Shown here piece after piece: positions 22,928 to 31,981 of a stretch of 64,000 nucleotides of DNA (position 1 is the first letter of the stretch; the number at the start of each line of letters is the position of its first letter). Origin of the DNA: Mycolicibacterium alvei. GTDB lineage: Bacteria; Actinomycetota; Actinomycetes; Mycobacteriales; Mycobacteriaceae. Below the pieces are notes generated by a model, which had not been told where the DNA came from, did not search any database, and was given only the letters and a program-made list of their open reading frames with translations. A program made the position numbers and the translations under genes. The stretch is from positions 1,612,001 through 1,676,000 of the forward strand of contig NZ_AP022565.1 of the NCBI RefSeq assembly GCF_010727325.1, given 5' to 3'.

Positions 22928-24138
22928 GAGAATGTCCTCCCTGCGCTGGCCAGTGCCGCCTGCCGGGCCCGCTCGACCGCGGCGGGCAGCACTTCCAGCA
23001 CGGCATCGACGTCAGCGTCGGTGCTGGTGTGTCCCAACGAGAATCGCAGTGACCCCCGCGCAGTGGCCGGGTCGGCACCCATCGCGATCAGGACATGTGA
23101 CGGCTGCGCCACTCCGGCGGTACACGCCGAACCGGTCGAGCATTCGACGCCCTTGGCATCGAGCAGCATCAGCAGCGAATCGCCTTCGCAGCCACGGAAG
23201 GTGAAGTGTGTGTTGGCGGGAAGCCGGCCGGCTCCCCGGGGCCCGTTGAGGGAGGTGTCCTCGATGGTCGACATCACACCGTCGATCAGCCTGTCCCGCA
23301 ACGCCTGCACGCGGCTGCTGTGCTCGGCGAGCCCCCCGATGGCCACGTCGGCCGCCGCGGACATCGCCACGACGCCGGCCACGTCCGGGGTTCCCGAACG
23401 CACATCGCGCTCCTGACCACCGCCGTGCAGCAGGGGCACGCAGGCGGTGTCGCGACGCAGCACCAGCGCGCCGACACCCATCGGACCGCCGAACTTGTGC
23501 GCGGCGACGCTCATCGCCGACAGCCCGGTCGCGGCGAAATCGACGGGGACCTGACCGACGGCCTGAATGGCGTCGCTGTGCATCGGGATGTCGAACTCGG
23601 CCGCAACGGAAGCCAGCTCGGCGATCGGCATGATCGAGCCGACCTCGTTGTTGGCCCACATGATGGTGACCAGCGCCACGTCGGCGGATCCGCACTCACC
23701 CTGCAGAGCCGAACGCAGGGACTCGGGGGCGACGACACCTTCCGCGTCGACCGGCAGCCAGGTCACCTCGGCGTCCTCGTGGTCGACCAACCACTGCACG
23801 GCGTCGAGAACCGCGTGATGCTCGACGGCAGTGGTGATGATCCGGCGCCGCTTCGGCTCGGCATCGCGGCGGGCCCAGTAGATGCCCTTGACGGCGAGGT
23901 TGTCGCTCTCGGTGCCACCGGCGGTGAAGATCACCTCCGAGGGTCGGCAGCCCAGCAGGCGGGCCAGGGTCTCGCGGGCCTCCTCCATCCGGCGCCGGGC
24001 CAGGCGGCCCGAACCGTGCAGCGAGGAGGCATTGCCCACACCGGCCAGCGCAGCCGTCATCGCTTCGATGGCGGCTGGGTGCATCGGGGTGGTGGCGGCG
24101 TGATCGAGATAGACCGGCCGGCCCGCGGAGGAGCTCAT
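22924..24138 (-). CDS. iscS: Cysteine desulfurase, IscS/NifS type
   Basis: This 404-aa PLP enzyme removes sulfur from cysteine as enzyme-bound persulfide for tRNA thiolation and Fe-S assembly. Visible features are [14 protein letters not shown] at the N-terminus, [15 protein letters not shown], the PLP-binding HK in [11 protein letters not shown] and the mobile-loop Cys in [11 protein letters not shown]. Linkage to mnmA suggests tRNA thiolation as a main role. It is preceded by the acyltransferase gene with a 47-bp gap. Confidence 0.94.
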   Translation of the reverse strand: MSSSAGRPVYLDHAATTPMHPAAIEAMTAALAGVGNASSLHGSGRLARRRMEEARETLARLLGCRPSEVIFTAGGTESDNLAVKGIYWARRDAEPKRRRIITTAVEHHAVLDAVQWLVDHEDAEVTWLPVDAEGVVAPESLRSALQGECGSADVALVTIMWANNEVGSIMPIAELASVAAEFDIPMHSDAIQAVGQVPVDFAATGLSAMSVAAHKFGGPMGVGALVLRRDTACVPLLHGGGQERDVRSGTPDVAGVVAMSAAADVAIGGLAEHSSRVQALRDRLIDGVMSTIEDTSLNGPRGAGRLPANTHFTFRGCEGDSLLMLLDAKGVECSTGSACTAGVAQPSHVLIAMGADPATARGSLRFSLGHTSTDADVDAVLEVLPAAVERARQAALASAGRTFS

Positions 24139-24185
24139 AACGTCTCCAGGATAGCCGCTGGCAGGCGCCCCGCTCTCCAGCCGCC

Positions 24186-25028
24186 TCAGGCCACCAGAAT
24201 GTGCGCGGAAGCGTCAGGAAGCTGCTGATGGCCCCGCACCACCGCCTCACAGCGTCCGGCCAGTGCCCGTCGGTCGACTCCGGGCAGCTGCAACGACCCC
24301 ACGTGGACGTGGCACACGGTGCGACGTGCGGTGATGACCCGGCGCACCGACCGCAACAGGGTGTCCTCCCCCACAAAGGCCGGAGTCGTCGACGGACGAC
24401 CGTCGCGGTGGCGATAGACCAGCCGCAGCGGCTGCACCGGCCGGCCCGCGTCGATCGCGGCCTGGAACATCGCAGGCCGAAATGGACCGTAGGCCAGTCC
24501 GCACCAGGTGGTGCCCTCCGGGAATGCCACCACGGTGTGCCCGGCGCGCAGCCGTTCGGCCACGGTATGCACCACGGCGGGCAACCGGCGCAGGCTGCCT
24601 CGGTCGATCGGGATCACCTTCATCACCCGGGCCAGTCGGCCCAGCGCGGGCCATTCCACCAGATCGGCACGGGCCACGAAGGAGCCCGGTAACACCGCCC
24701 CGATCGTGAAGATGTCCAGCCACGACACGTGACCGCTGACCACGAGTACACCCTTCAGATTGCGGATCGGTCCGCCCGACAAGGCGATTCGAACCCCGAA
24801 GCAGCGCAACATCAACCGGCAGTAGAACCGCTGCACGTGTGACCGGCCCGGCATCGGCACCGCCAGCAGCGGCACTCCGGGCGCCAACAGCACGGCGATC
24901 ACCACCCGCACCGTGGTGCGGATCCAGACCACGAGACGGTGACCGGCGTCGGCACTGCCGGCATGAACACAACTGCCGTCGCACGATGCCCTGGGCAGCC
25001 AGGAATGCTCACGCGTCGCGGTGGTCAC
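24186..25028 (-). CDS. PlsC-type O-acyltransferase (possible OlsA-like)
   Basis: The 280-aa product is a 1-acylglycerol-3-phosphate acyltransferase family member with HX4D motif GHVSWLD, the FPEGTTWCG motif and a hydrophobic segment near residues 35-60 ([16 protein letters not shown]). GTG 25028 overlaps the upstream acyltransferase stop by GTGA. The positional homologue is Rv3026c. Pairing with a GNAT N-acyltransferase is the arrangement of ornithine-lipid genes olsB-olsA, but it could equally acylate phospholipid precursors. Confidence 0.85.
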   Translation of the reverse strand: MTTATREHSWLPRASCDGSCVHAGSADAGHRLVVWIRTTVRVVIAVLLAPGVPLLAVPMPGRSHVQRFYCRLMLRCFGVRIALSGGPIRNLKGVLVVSGHVSWLDIFTIGAVLPGSFVARADLVEWPALGRLARVMKVIPIDRGSLRRLPAVVHTVAERLRAGHTVVAFPEGTTWCGLAYGPFRPAMFQAAIDAGRPVQPLRLVYRHRDGRPSTTPAFVGEDTLLRSVRRVITARRTVCHVHVGSLQLPGVDRRALAGRCEAVVRGHQQLPDASAHILVA

Positions 25029-25900
25029 GAGGCGTCCCCGGCCATCCCGTCGACCATGTCGGCGGCCGCCGAGACCGAACGCAGGCGCTTGAGGTAGCGG
25101 ACGTCCGCGCGGCGCTTGTCCAGCAGGGCCGGGAAATCCCCCACCCCGAAGTCGAGGTCGTGGGCGGGTTCCCCGCACACCTGCGCACCCAGGCGCAGGT
25201 AGCCGCGCATCAGCGGCGGCACCGTGGTCCGCGACGGCGGGTCGATGTCGTCGAGCCTTCGGCCATCCAGCACCACCGGCCGGTACGGGTACACCGTGTG
25301 TTCGGTGGGCGCCGCGTGGCGGCGACGCACGAAGTCACGGACCCCGCGGATCTGGGTTCCCGGTGGGCCGTCCGCGTTACCCGCGACCGGCACCGATACG
25401 CAGCCCGTCACGTAGTCGTAGCCGGAGCGCTCGAGGTAGGCCAGGATTCCCGCCCACATGAGGAGTACGACGGCGCCGTTGCGGTGATCGGTCCGCACCA
25501 CCGCACGGCCCATCTCGACCAGCGAGGGTCGCAGCACATCCAGACCGCGCACGTCGAACTCGGTGGCGGTGTACAGACCGCCCGCGGCGATGGCGCCCGA
25601 CGGCGGCAACATCCGGTAGCAACCCACCAGCTCACCGGTGCGGTCCTCACGTACCAGCAGGTGGTCGCAGTGCTCGTCGAACCGGTCGGCGTCACGTCCG
25701 TCGGTCGCCTCGGTCAGGGTGAATCCGGGTTCGGAGGTGAACACGTCGTGCCGGAGCCGCTGGGCGGCTTCGATGAGTTCGTGGTCGGCGGCCCGCGCCC
25801 GCGAGGCGCGGAACGGATGGAGCAACAGGGTGTAGCGGGGCGCATCGGGCGCCGCGCTGTCGGTGTGATCAGCGGCGATGAGTACAGATGAAGTGCTCAT
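25025..25900 (-). CDS. GNAT-type N-acyltransferase, OlsB-like
   Basis: The 291-aa product fits the autoinducer-synthase-like/OlsB group of GNAT proteins: LRHDVFTSEPGFTL, DEHCDHLLVREDRTGELVGC, the core LVEMGRAVVRTDHRNGAVV and a Pro-rich YLRLGAQVCGEP segment. Known OlsB enzymes acylate the alpha-amine of ornithine; the pair with the overlapping PlsC-type gene supports but does not prove that role. I chose ATG 25900 (MSTSSVLIA); upstream codons to 25975 are not conserved in character. It corresponds to Rv3027c. Confidence 0.78.
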   Translation of the reverse strand: MSTSSVLIAADHTDSAAPDAPRYTLLLHPFRASRARAADHELIEAAQRLRHDVFTSEPGFTLTEATDGRDADRFDEHCDHLLVREDRTGELVGCYRMLPPSGAIAAGGLYTATEFDVRGLDVLRPSLVEMGRAVVRTDHRNGAVVLLMWAGILAYLERSGYDYVTGCVSVPVAGNADGPPGTQIRGVRDFVRRRHAAPTEHTVYPYRPVVLDGRRLDDIDPPSRTTVPPLMRGYLRLGAQVCGEPAHDLDFGVGDFPALLDKRRADVRYLKRLRSVSAAADMVDGMAGDAS

Positions 25901-26008
25901 GTTCAGCACGGTGACGCAGCCGTTCGGCGGGGCGGCATCAACCGTGTGACGGGTTGATGTCCGGTTGCGAAACATCGGGGTCGGCTAAGTTCGCCGCATG
26001 GTGCAGCG

Positions 26009-26966
26009 ATGAGGAGTCGGGCCGCGATCGTCCGGGAACCCGGTGGCGCATGGTCTGTCGAGGAGTTCGAGCTCGATCCGCCACGGGCCGGTGGTGACCT
26101 CTTTCCTGGCGGTGTGCGGGCACTGTCGTTGGTGCACCAGCGGCATGGAGTATCTGTGCGACACGGGCGCAGGCACGCTGATGCCCGGCATGCCCACCGA
26201 CGGCACGTTTCGCCATCACAGCCGCTGCGGTGAGGACCTGCGGCACACCTCGAAGATCGGGGCGTTCGCGCAGCACACGGTGGTGGCCGCAGATTCGCTG
26301 GTCAAGATCGATCCGGGACTCCCGCTGGTGCCCAGTGCGCTGCTGTCCTGCGCGGTACCCACCGGCTACGGGTCGACGGCGCACCGGGCCGGGGTGAGCG
26401 ACGGTGACACCGTGGTGGTCATCGGCGTCGGTGGCATCGGGACCGCCGCCCTGCAGGGGGCGGCACTCAGCGGCGCGACGAATGTGGTCGCGGTGGATCC
26501 TGTGGTATTCAAACGTGATTCGGCGCTTCAGTTCGGCGCAACCCATACCGCTGCGACGGTTTCCACGGCTGCCGCGGTGGTTCGGGAGTTGACCCGCGGC
26601 GTGATGGCCGACGCCGTGGTGCTGTCCCCCTCCGCGATCGGGGATGCCGATGTCGCGGATGCCCTCTCGCTGACGCGTAAGGGCGGCACCTGCGTGTTGA
26701 CCGGGATGGCTGCGCCGGAAACCGGGTCCGTCCGACTGGACCTGCAGGACTTCATCCTGATGAACAAGAACCTGTGCGGCACGCTGTTCGGATCCTGCAA
26801 TCCGACCACCGAAATCCCCGCGCTGGCCAGGCTTTACCAGGAAGGCAAGCTCAAGCTCGACGAGATGATCACCCGACGGTACCGACTCGACGACATCAAC
26901 GTGGCGTTCGACGACCTGTTGGGCGGTCGGGTGATCCGCGGTGTCATCGACTTCTCGCTGGAGTGA
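26009..26966 (+). pseudogene. NDMA-type zinc alcohol dehydrogenase with internal deletion
   Basis: The first frame (from ATG 26009) reads MRSRAAIVREPGGAWSVEEF and ELDPPRAG, the N-terminus of actinobacterial NDMA-dependent alcohol dehydrogenases. Right after RAGG it loses homology; the homologous sequence resumes in another frame at VVTSFLAVCGHCRWC (about base 26091) and continues to 26966 with the structural-zinc cysteines and the Rossmann motif VIGVGGIGTAALQG. Compared with the family about 53 codons are missing, including the catalytic zinc ligands (GLCHSD and GGHEG). The deletion shifts frame, so no working dehydrogenase can be made. The downstream frame alone has an ATG at 26043, which could yield an inactive fragment. 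Confidence 0.85.
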
Positions 26967-26979
26967 TTCAGTTCCCGTG

Positions 26980-28431
26980 TCACTGCACTCCCTTGGCGAG
27001 CAATTTGGTCTCCAGGTACTCCTCGAAACCGGCCAGCCCCATCTCCCGGCCGATACCGGACTGCTTGTAGCCACCGAACGGGGCATCGGCGGCGTACCAG
27101 ACCCCGCCGTTCACATTGACGGTGCCGGTGCGCAAACGCGCCGCGACCCAGTCGACCCGGTTCTGGTCGGCCCCGACCACCGCGCCGGACAAGCCGTACG
27201 GCGAGTCGTTGGCGAGGCGAACGGCATCGGCGTCACCGTCGTGGGCCAGCACCACCAGCACCGGGCCGAAGATCTCCTCGCGAGCCACCCGGGCCTCATT
27301 GGTGAGCCCGCCGATCACTGTCGGCTCGATGTAGAAACCTCGGTCACGGCCCGCGGGACGGCCTCCGCCGCAACCGAACCAACCGCCCTCGGCGATCGCG
27401 AGCGTCAGATAACCCTCGACGCGGTCGCGCTGACGAGATGAGATCAGCGGCCCACACAGCGTGCCCGGATCTGCTGGATCGCCACAACCGATGCCGGACA
27501 TCGCTGCCGACGCCGTGGCTACGGCCTCGTCGTAATGCGCGCGCGGCACCAGTAGCCGGGTGGTGAAGGCGCACCCCTGCCCAGCGTGCATCGCCACTCC
27601 GGCGGCCGCGGCCGCACAGGCGGCGGGCAGATCGGCGTCGTCGAGCACGATGTAGGCCGATTTGCCGCCGAGTTCCAGGAATACCTTCTTGACGGTCTGT
27701 GACGCGGCGGCCATGACCACCCGACCGGTCGCGGTCGACCCGGTGAACGACACCAGATCCACCCGCGGATCCTCGGTCAGTTGCGCACCGATCCGGTGAT
27801 CGCTGGACGTGACGATGTTGACGACACCGGCCGGGAAATCCGTGCGGTCCTTGATGATCCGGCCTATTTCGGCGGCACACCACGGCGTGTCAGGAGCCGG
27901 CTTGAGCACCACGGTGTTGCCCGCGGCCAGCGCCGGGCCGAGCTTGGCGAAGTTGATCTGGTGCGGAAAATTCCACGGTGTCACGGCGCCGACCACGCCG
28001 CAGGGTTCCCGCACCACGGTCCGCCGGGTCGGTTTACCGAACGGTGCGGCCATCCCCAGATCAGTTGTCCATTCGTAGCTTTCAGCGAGATCGGCGATGT
28101 AACCCAAGCCGTCCACCGGCATCTGCAACTGCCCGCCGTAGGTCAGCGCTACCGGGGCGCCGACCTCGGCGACCGTTATCGACCGTAGGTGCTCGATCTC
28201 GTCGACCAGGGCGTCACGCAATTGACGCAGACAATGCACCCGCAACGCGGTATCACGCGACCAGTCGGTGTCATCGAAGGCGGTGCGAGCCGCGGCGATG
28301 GCCCGGTCCATATCGTCGACGTCGCCATCGGCGACCTGGCCCAGCACCTCCTCAGTGGCCGGGTTGATCGTGTCGAAGCCACCGGCGCCGCCGTCGACCA
28401 GGTCTCCGTCGATGAGCAGGGACGTTCTCAT
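26980..28431 (-). CDS. Aldehyde dehydrogenase
   Basis: The 483-aa product is an NAD(P)-dependent aldehyde dehydrogenase. Motifs are TPWNFPHQINFAKLGPALAAG, the FTGSTATGR cofactor loop, catalytic Glu in FLELGGKSAY, catalytic Cys in AGQGCAFTTRL and REEIFGPVLVVL. ATG 28431 overlaps the monooxygenase stop by ATGA, so the two enzymes are coupled. Baeyer-Villiger oxidation followed by ester or lactone hydrolysis yields alcohols and aldehydes, and this enzyme could oxidise them. The alcohol dehydrogenase that would fit between is the neighbouring pseudogene. Confidence 0.92.
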   Translation of the reverse strand: MRTSLLIDGDLVDGGAGGFDTINPATEEVLGQVADGDVDDMDRAIAAARTAFDDTDWSRDTALRVHCLRQLRDALVDEIEHLRSITVAEVGAPVALTYGGQLQMPVDGLGYIADLAESYEWTTDLGMAAPFGKPTRRTVVREPCGVVGAVTPWNFPHQINFAKLGPALAAGNTVVLKPAPDTPWCAAEIGRIIKDRTDFPAGVVNIVTSSDHRIGAQLTEDPRVDLVSFTGSTATGRVVMAAASQTVKKVFLELGGKSAYIVLDDADLPAACAAAAAGVAMHAGQGCAFTTRLLVPRAHYDEAVATASAAMSGIGCGDPADPGTLCGPLISSRQRDRVEGYLTLAIAEGGWFGCGGGRPAGRDRGFYIEPTVIGGLTNEARVAREEIFGPVLVVLAHDGDADAVRLANDSPYGLSGAVVGADQNRVDWVAARLRTGTVNVNGGVWYAADAPFGGYKQSGIGREMGLAGFEEYLETKLLAKGVQ

Positions 28432-30206
28432 CTGATCACCATCGCCGCGATGGATCCCGCATCCCGCCAGGCGGCCAGGATGTCGGCATACTCGGTCGGG
28501 CCACCGAAGAAGAAGCTGTCCTGGTTCAGCCGGGCGCTTGCCTGCCCCTCTCGGTTGTAGTAGCCGGGGGTACAGGCTTCGCGGCGACCGGAGATGACGC
28601 CGGATCGCGCCACCACGGTGTCGACCCACTGCGCTTCCGCCGCAGCGGTGGCCTCCAGTTCGGTGGCACCGTTCGCGAGCGCCCAGGCGATCACCCAGGC
28701 GGTGTGCCGCGACTGCGTCTCGATCAGGTACGGGAAGTTCACCGTGAACCCCGACTGCGCGATGCTGGCGATGAAGCAATTCGGAAAACCGTTGACGTGC
28801 AGGCCATGCAACGTGCGTACGCCGTCGGACCACTTGTCACTCAACGTCAATCCGTCCCGGCCGATCACCTCGAACCCGGTCCGCCGGGTGTAATCGGTGC
28901 CGACTTCGAATCCGGTCGCGAAAATCAGGCAATCCAAGGCGTATTCGGTGCCGGCGACCACCACGCCGTTTCCGTTGATGCGCTCTACACCACGGCCCCG
29001 CGTGTCCACGAGCGTGACGTTGTCCCGGTTGAACGCCTGCAGGTATTCGTCGTGGAAGCACGGCCGCTTGCAGTAGTAGCCGTACCAGGGTTTGAGTGCC
29101 TCGGCCGTGGCGGGGTCGGCCACCAGGGCATCGACGCGGGCCCGGATCTGCTCCATCTTCGCGAAGTCGGCCAACTCGGCCGCCGATGCGCGCGGGTCTG
29201 CTCCCTTCTTGGCGATCGGCATCTGTTTGGCCAGGCTGGTCCAGGCGTCGTCGACGAGATCCTCGTCGGCCTCACCGCCGGCGGTGAGGATCTGAAAGTT
29301 CTCGATCCGCCGTTGCTGCCAACCCGGTTCCAGCCCGGCCGCCCATTGCGGGTCGGTGGGCGCGTTCGCGCGCACGTCGACGGTGGACGGGGTGCGCTGA
29401 AAAACGAACAACTCCCCGACCGCCCGGGCGAGCCTCGGTACGCACTGGATCGCGGTGGCTCCGGTGCCGACGATGCCCACCCGTTTGTCGGCGAGGTGCT
29501 CGAGGTTCGCCCCGGTGTAGGGGTAATCCCAGCGGCTGGTGTGAAACGCGTGTCCGGCGAATTCGGCGATGCCGTCGATACCCGGAAGTTTCGGCTTCTG
29601 CAGGTAGCCGTTGGCCATCGAGACGAACCGGGCCCGTATCGCATCGCCGCGGTCGGTGGCGATCACCCACCGTGAATCGGCAGCTTCCCAACGGATTTCC
29701 CGCACCTCGGTCTGCAGGCAGGCATTGCGGTAGAGGTCGTAGTGCCGCGCGATGGACTGACAGTGCGCGAAGATCTCGGCACCCTTGGCGTACTTCTCGG
29801 TCGGCAGGTAGCCCAGCTCTTCCAGCAGTGGCATGTACACGTAGGACTCGACGTCACACGCGATCCCCGGATACCGGTTCCAGTACCAGGTGCCGCCCAC
29901 GTCGGCGGCCTTGTCGATCAGCCGCACGTTCTCCACACCCAGGTCCCGCAGCCGGGCCCCGGTGAGCAGCCCGCCGAACCCCGCCCCGATGATCGCGACG
30001 TCGACCTCGTCGGTCAGGGGTGCACGGGTGAAATCCGCATCGGCCCAGGGATCGGTGCCGAACCCCGCGAATCTCCCGGCGATTTCCACGTACTGGCCGA
30101 CACCGTCGGCGCGCAGCCGCCGCTCACGTTCCTCGGAGTAGCGCTGCCGCAAGGCATCCGGGTCGAACGTGGTGCCCCCGCTGTCCCGGCCCGCATCGTG
30201 TGCCAT
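28428..30206 (-). CDS. Baeyer-Villiger-type flavin monooxygenase
   Basis: The 592-aa product is a class B flavoprotein monooxygenase that inserts oxygen next to a ketone using FAD, NADPH and O2. It has an FAD motif IIGAGFGGLLTGARL, DVGGTWYWNRYPG, the family fingerprint FAGHAFHTSRWDY, the NADPH motif VGIVGTGATA and a C-terminal ATGFEVGTDY stretch. A GTG at 30224 would add six residues, but it falls inside a 14-bp operator-like palindrome, so ATG 30206 is more likely. The substrate (steroid, terpenoid or simple ketone) is not readable. Confidence 0.9.
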   Translation of the reverse strand: MAHDAGRDSGGTTFDPDALRQRYSEERERRLRADGVGQYVEIAGRFAGFGTDPWADADFTRAPLTDEVDVAIIGAGFGGLLTGARLRDLGVENVRLIDKAADVGGTWYWNRYPGIACDVESYVYMPLLEELGYLPTEKYAKGAEIFAHCQSIARHYDLYRNACLQTEVREIRWEAADSRWVIATDRGDAIRARFVSMANGYLQKPKLPGIDGIAEFAGHAFHTSRWDYPYTGANLEHLADKRVGIVGTGATAIQCVPRLARAVGELFVFQRTPSTVDVRANAPTDPQWAAGLEPGWQQRRIENFQILTAGGEADEDLVDDAWTSLAKQMPIAKKGADPRASAAELADFAKMEQIRARVDALVADPATAEALKPWYGYYCKRPCFHDEYLQAFNRDNVTLVDTRGRGVERINGNGVVVAGTEYALDCLIFATGFEVGTDYTRRTGFEVIGRDGLTLSDKWSDGVRTLHGLHVNGFPNCFIASIAQSGFTVNFPYLIETQSRHTAWVIAWALANGATELEATAAAEAQWVDTVVARSGVISGRREACTPGYYNREGQASARLNQDSFFFGGPTEYADILAAWRDAGSIAAMVIR

Positions 30207-30216
30207 CAGTGCATAC

Positions 30217-30230
30217 TGGAACACGTTTCA
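30217..30230. promoter_or_regulatory. KstR-like operator before the monooxygenase gene
   Basis: TGGAACACGTTTCA matches the published KstR half-site pattern TNNAACNNGTTNNA exactly. It lies 11 bp upstream of the monooxygenase ATG at 30206. KstR is the TetR repressor of mycobacterial cholesterol catabolism. Assignment to KstR rather than another TetR protein is inference. Confidence 0.5.
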
Positions 30231-30260
30231 GTTCCTGGCAAGGTTTCCCCACGGTTCGGC

Positions 30261-30587
30261 TCAGTCCTGCAGGAAGTCACGCTCAATGCCCATCGCGCCG
30301 TACACCAAAGCGCCGCTCTCCCGGCACCGGTGGGCGAACTGCGGCGGCAGGCCCGCAGTGCCTATCGCCGGCGGTGCGGCGTCGACAGCGGCGAGCAGCG
30401 CGTCGACCAATCGGACGCGCCGCTCACCGGTGGCCAGGAAGAGATGCCAGGGCTGGGTGTTGGAGTTCGACGGCGCCCGCATCGCCAGCGTCAGCGCCTC
30501 GTCCAGCAGCTCATGGGGAACAGGCTTGTCCGGCAGGAACATTCGTGACGATCGACGCGACCGTACGACATCGCCGAACTCGGCCAT
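30261..30587 (-). pseudogene. Nitroreductase, C-terminal half missing
   Basis: The 108-aa ORF begins FGDVVRSRRSSRMFLPDKPV and contains MRAPSNSNTQPWHLFLATGE, the FMN-binding start of the nitroreductase family. It continues to ESGALVYGAMGIERD and then stops. Complete relatives are roughly 200-230 aa, so the second half with the remaining FMN contacts is absent. It overlaps the cupin stop by one base (TGATG), so the 5' junction is intact while the 3' end abuts the monooxygenase operator. It is probably a remnant of a deletion; a functional short form is unlikely. Confidence 0.72.
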
Positions 30588-30997
30588 CAGCGCACCCGTC
30601 GGTCCTTGCGGGCTTCCAGTTCCTCGTCGTCGACGAGGACGAGCATGGGTTCACCCGGCACACACAGCATGTTGACCAGGAACCGCAGCGGGATGTCGTC
30701 GCGATTGTTGGCGTCCGAGTAGTGGATGACGTCGCCACCCGGTTCCCAGAAGGCCTCGCCGGCCTTGACCACCCTCGACGCCTCGCCCTCCAACTCGAAG
30801 AGCATCTCGCCCTCGAGCACGTAGCCGAAGGCAGGTCCGGCGGGATGCCGGTGTGGCGGCGCTCCGGGTGAGCCGGCGGGCCACTCGATGATCGTCGTCA
30901 TCACCTCGGCATTCGGCGGAATGAACGGCGGTGTCACACAATCGATCACGGTCATCGCATCGTGGAGCGCCTGCTCGCGCTCAGCTGAGACAGGCAT
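30587..30997 (-). CDS. Small cupin-domain protein
   Basis: The 136-aa product is a single cupin barrel: PPHRHPAGPAFGYVLEGEM (motif 1 with metal-type His and Glu positions) and GEAFWEPGGDVIHYSD (motif 2 with His). It could be a metal enzyme or a ligand-binding regulator; the substrate is unknown. I chose ATG 30997, one base after the stop of the short-chain reductase. It overlaps the nitroreductase start by one base. These junctions show an operon of reductase, cupin, nitroreductase. Confidence 0.82.
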   Translation of the reverse strand: MPVSAEREQALHDAMTVIDCVTPPFIPPNAEVMTTIIEWPAGSPGAPPHRHPAGPAFGYVLEGEMLFELEGEASRVVKAGEAFWEPGGDVIHYSDANNRDDIPLRFLVNMLCVPGEPMLVLVDDEELEARKDRRVR

Positions 30998-30998
30998 G

Positions 30999-31742
30999 TC
31001 AGCGAACCGCGATCCAGTCGGCCCAACGGGTTTCACCGAGAATCCCGTCATCACCGGTCACCAGGCTGTTGTCGTCGACGGCGGTACCGAAATACGTTGC
31101 CTGCGGATCGATCACGACCGGCTTGCCGTCGCCCTGCTTGGCCAGCACCGCGCGTGCCATGTCGGCGAACGAGCACTTGTCGGGCCCACCGATGTTGATG
31201 ATGCCGCCCCGCGGGGCGGCCTGCGCCACCTTGGCCACCTCGGCGGCGACGTCGTCGACGGAGATCAGTTGGATCCGCGCGTCGGGGACCCGGACCTCAT
31301 CGCCCACCACCAGTGACCCGGTGATGGCCTCGGCGAATTCCTGGAACTGGGTGGCCCGCACGATCGTGTACGGCAGCCCGGAATCGGTGATGTTCTTCTC
31401 CTGGGCCACCTTGGCCCGCATGTAACCGCTGTCCGGCAGTCCGTCGGCGCCGACGATCGACAGGGCGACGTAGTGCCCGACACCGGTCTCCGTCGCGGCC
31501 GCCGCCAGATTGCGCGAGGACGCGGTGAAGAAGTCCAGTACCGGCCCGTCCTCGAACGACGGCGAGTTGACCACGTCGACAAGCGTGTCGGCGCCGGTGA
31601 GTGCCTCCACCAGTCCCTCACCGGTGAGAACGTTGGCGCCCGACGACAGAGAGGCGGCGATCACGTCGTGACCGGCGTCGGTGAGCAACCTCACCACCCG
31701 CGAGCCGATCTGGCCGCTGGCACCTATGACTGTGACCTTCAT
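30999..31742 (-). CDS. NmrA/atypical SDR NAD(P)-binding protein
   Basis: The 247-aa product has the atypical short-chain dehydrogenase Rossmann motif VTVIGASGQIGSRVVRLL, then HYVALSIVGADGLPDSGYMRAK with the YxxxK arrangement and LPYTIVRATQF. Such proteins include NmrA-like redox sensors and NAD(P)H:quinone reductases. It is first in the minus-strand accessory unit and its promoter must lie in 31743-31925, where I see a small inverted repeat (31817-31830). Confidence 0.85.
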   Translation of the reverse strand: MKVTVIGASGQIGSRVVRLLTDAGHDVIAASLSSGANVLTGEGLVEALTGADTLVDVVNSPSFEDGPVLDFFTASSRNLAAAATETGVGHYVALSIVGADGLPDSGYMRAKVAQEKNITDSGLPYTIVRATQFQEFAEAITGSLVVGDEVRVPDARIQLISVDDVAAEVAKVAQAAPRGGIINIGGPDKCSFADMARAVLAKQGDGKPVVIDPQATYFGTAVDDNSLVTGDDGILGETRWADWIAVR

Positions 31743-31925
31743 TGCGCGAATCCCTTCCTCTGACCTGCTGACAGGACCAACACTGGCACCGCGTGCCGAG
31801 ATTCAAACCCTGGAAAGTCCGTAGTCGGACCGCCGCCTTGGCACGCGGGAGTGGCTCTCGGGGTCGAGCGTCCCCTCCAGCGTGACACTCGGCGGGGGTC
31901 GTGTGAACCCGTCTGCCCCACACAG

Positions 31926-31964
31926 CACAGAACCCCGGCGCACCAGGTGCACCGGGGTTCTGTG
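31926..31964 (-). terminator. Hairpin terminator after etfA
   Basis: Arms 31926-31938 and 31952-31964 are 13 bases and perfectly complementary, with a further GCACC/GGTGC pairing inside. It begins 17 bp beyond the etfA stop. There is no long U-tract, as is common for mycobacterial terminators. It also separates etfA from the upstream end of the accessory block. Confidence 0.75.
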
Positions 31965-31981
31965 TTGACGCTACGAGGGAG

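Noticed and set aside
20840..23416. 858-codon plus-strand ORF
   Set aside because: It lies antisense to the MetE-like, mnmA and cysteine desulfurase genes and is Ser/Arg/Thr-rich, so it is a shadow.
28434..28833. N-terminal extension of the aldehyde dehydrogenase frame
   Set aside because: The extension is inside the monooxygenase gene in another frame; the ATGA junction at 28431 fixes the start.
31798..31810. tRNA T-arm-like sequence, possible attachment-site remnant
   Set aside because: No matching T-stem, acceptor or anticodon arm could be folded around it, and no integrase is nearby.
31817..31830. GTCCG-TAGT-CGGAC inverted repeat upstream of the short-chain reductase
   Set aside because: Only a 5-bp arm, so expected by chance at this GC; kept as a note, not as an operator call.
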